In this document: piece by piece, positions 63,592 through 64,000 of the stretch
Position numbering within the stretch: the stretch's first letter is position 1
Layout: each line of letters starts with the position of its first letter
NCBI RefSeq assembly: GCF_002213425.1
Contig: NZ_NJGV01000006.1
Location: 1-64,000, forward strand
Origin: Herbaspirillum aquaticum
GTDB lineage: Bacteria; Pseudomonadota; Gammaproteobacteria; Burkholderiales; Burkholderiaceae_D
Direction of reading: 5' to 3'
Length of the DNA stretch: 64,000 nucleotides
Notes under the pieces: generated by a model
What the model was told of the DNA's origin: nothing
What the model saw: the letters and a program-made list of their open reading frames with translations, nothing else
Databases searched by the model: none
Translations under genes and position numbers: made by a program

Positions 63592-64000
63592 ATGCAAAAA
63601 CAATTTTCCCTTCTGCCGAAAATCGCCGCCCTGTCCGTGATGGCAGCTTGCGCTGCACCGGCCATGGCCCAGACTGCGGGCAGCAATGTCGTCAGCGTGG
63701 GCTGGTTCCACCTGGCACCGCAGGATTCCAGCGAAATCCTGCGCAAGAATGATGGTCCCGGCGCGGGCCCCATCCCCGGCTCCGGTTCCACCGTGAAGAG
63801 CGCCGATACCCTGGGCCTGGCCTTCACCCGCTACCTGACCGACAACTTCTCGCTGACCGCTGACCTGGGTATTCCGCCGACCTTCAAGCTCGATGGCACC
63901 GGCACCCTGGCTGGCGTGGGCGAGATCGGCAAGGCCAAGCAGTGGAGCCCGGCCATCGTGGCGAAGTACCACTTCGGTGACGGCAACAGCGCCTTCCGTC
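63592..64000 (+). CDS. ompW: OmpW-family outer-membrane protein (partial, 3' end missing)
   Basis: The first 136 codons of an outer-membrane beta-barrel protein that runs off the window. The signal peptide is MQKQFSLLPKIAALSVMAAC...PAMA with likely cleavage at AMA-QT. The mature start VVSVGWFHLAPQDSSEILR and the pieces LGLAFTRYLTDNFSLTADLG and WSPAIVAKYHFGD are characteristic of OmpW, a small hydrophobic channel. Start at ATG 63592 behind TTGGAGACAG. Confidence 0.9.
   Translation, partial: MQKQFSLLPKIAALSVMAACAAPAMAQTAGSNVVSVGWFHLAPQDSSEILRKNDGPGAGPIPGSGSTVKSADTLGLAFTRYLTDNFSLTADLGIPPTFKLDGTGTLAGVGEIGKAKQWSPAIVAKYHFGDGNSAFR

Noticed and set aside
1..64000. tRNA, rRNA, CRISPR array, integron or prophage
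   Set aside because: No cloverleaf-like segment, rRNA-like conserved stretch, regularly spaced repeats or phage-type genes were recognised on either strand by eye.

Overview
The window is a GC-rich stretch of chromosome from a betaproteobacterium of the order Burkholderiales, most likely family Oxalobacteraceae and Herbaspirillum-like. This is inferred from gene content and order (folK-pcnB-HAD-hda facing purM, recA-recX-sucCD-terC-pilin, pgk-pyk-fba-purC-purE-purK-sua5, an intracellular PHB depolymerase), not from a database search. Most of the window is dense, ordinary chromosomal coding sequence. I see no rRNA, tRNA, CRISPR array or prophage. The only mobile DNA is the end of an insertion sequence at the left edge.

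Layout. 1-8004: the end of an IS3-like element sits inside cheA and removes the phospho-histidine part of its first domain. A compact chemosensory operon follows (receptor, cheW, cheR, cheB, and a REC-EAL c-di-GMP phosphodiesterase overlapping cheB). 8020-12729 (minus): overlapping housekeeping genes folK, pcnB, a HAD phosphatase and hda, then an AI-2E-type permease divergent from purM (12834-13877). 14037-17514 (minus): Anbu proteasome-like peptidase, alpha-E protein and circularly permuted ATP-grasp enzyme, followed by cupin and GST genes. 19298-20524: PHB depolymerase. 20775-27711 (plus): a second amide-bond module made of a transglutaminase-like/DUF2126 giant protein, an ATP-grasp/alpha-E fusion and a second transglutaminase-like protein. 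27817-34135 (minus): an aromatic-acid-type MFS transporter, then a two-component system driving a two-subunit sodium:solute symporter. 34435-36035: a small secreted protein of unknown function and a Tim44-domain membrane protein. 36294-39387 (minus): a sulfonate/nitrate-type ABC uptake operon with two binding proteins, one permease, no ATPase, and a 53-residue membrane protein. 39746-41982 (minus): a soluble histidine-kinase-like protein paired with a REC-TPR protein. 42441-48412: recA (with an SOS box), recX, sucCD, terC and a type IV pilin. 48542-53111: moaC, a BepA-like protease, a YheT-like hydrolase and small conserved genes. 53179-55431: ilvE divergent from azlCD. 55554-63236: pgk, pyk, fba, purC, purE, purK, sua5. 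63592-64000: the start of an OmpW-type porin.

The most interesting part is 14.0-27.7 kb. It holds two non-identical versions of the predicted ATP-grasp/alpha-E/transglutaminase system. One carries the Anbu peptidase and an ATP-grasp with an intact-looking lysine/glycine-rich loop. The other carries two transglutaminase-like proteins and an ATP-grasp fused to alpha-E in which that lysine is a valine. Two related 14-bp-stem hairpins with a shared 12-nt arm lie at 13977 and 20565, and a two-copy 12-nt direct repeat precedes the minus-strand operon. Other unexplained structures are two arrays of 8-bp units (39593-39672 and 48469-48508) and a 12-bp repeat directly in front of the REC-TPR start codon.
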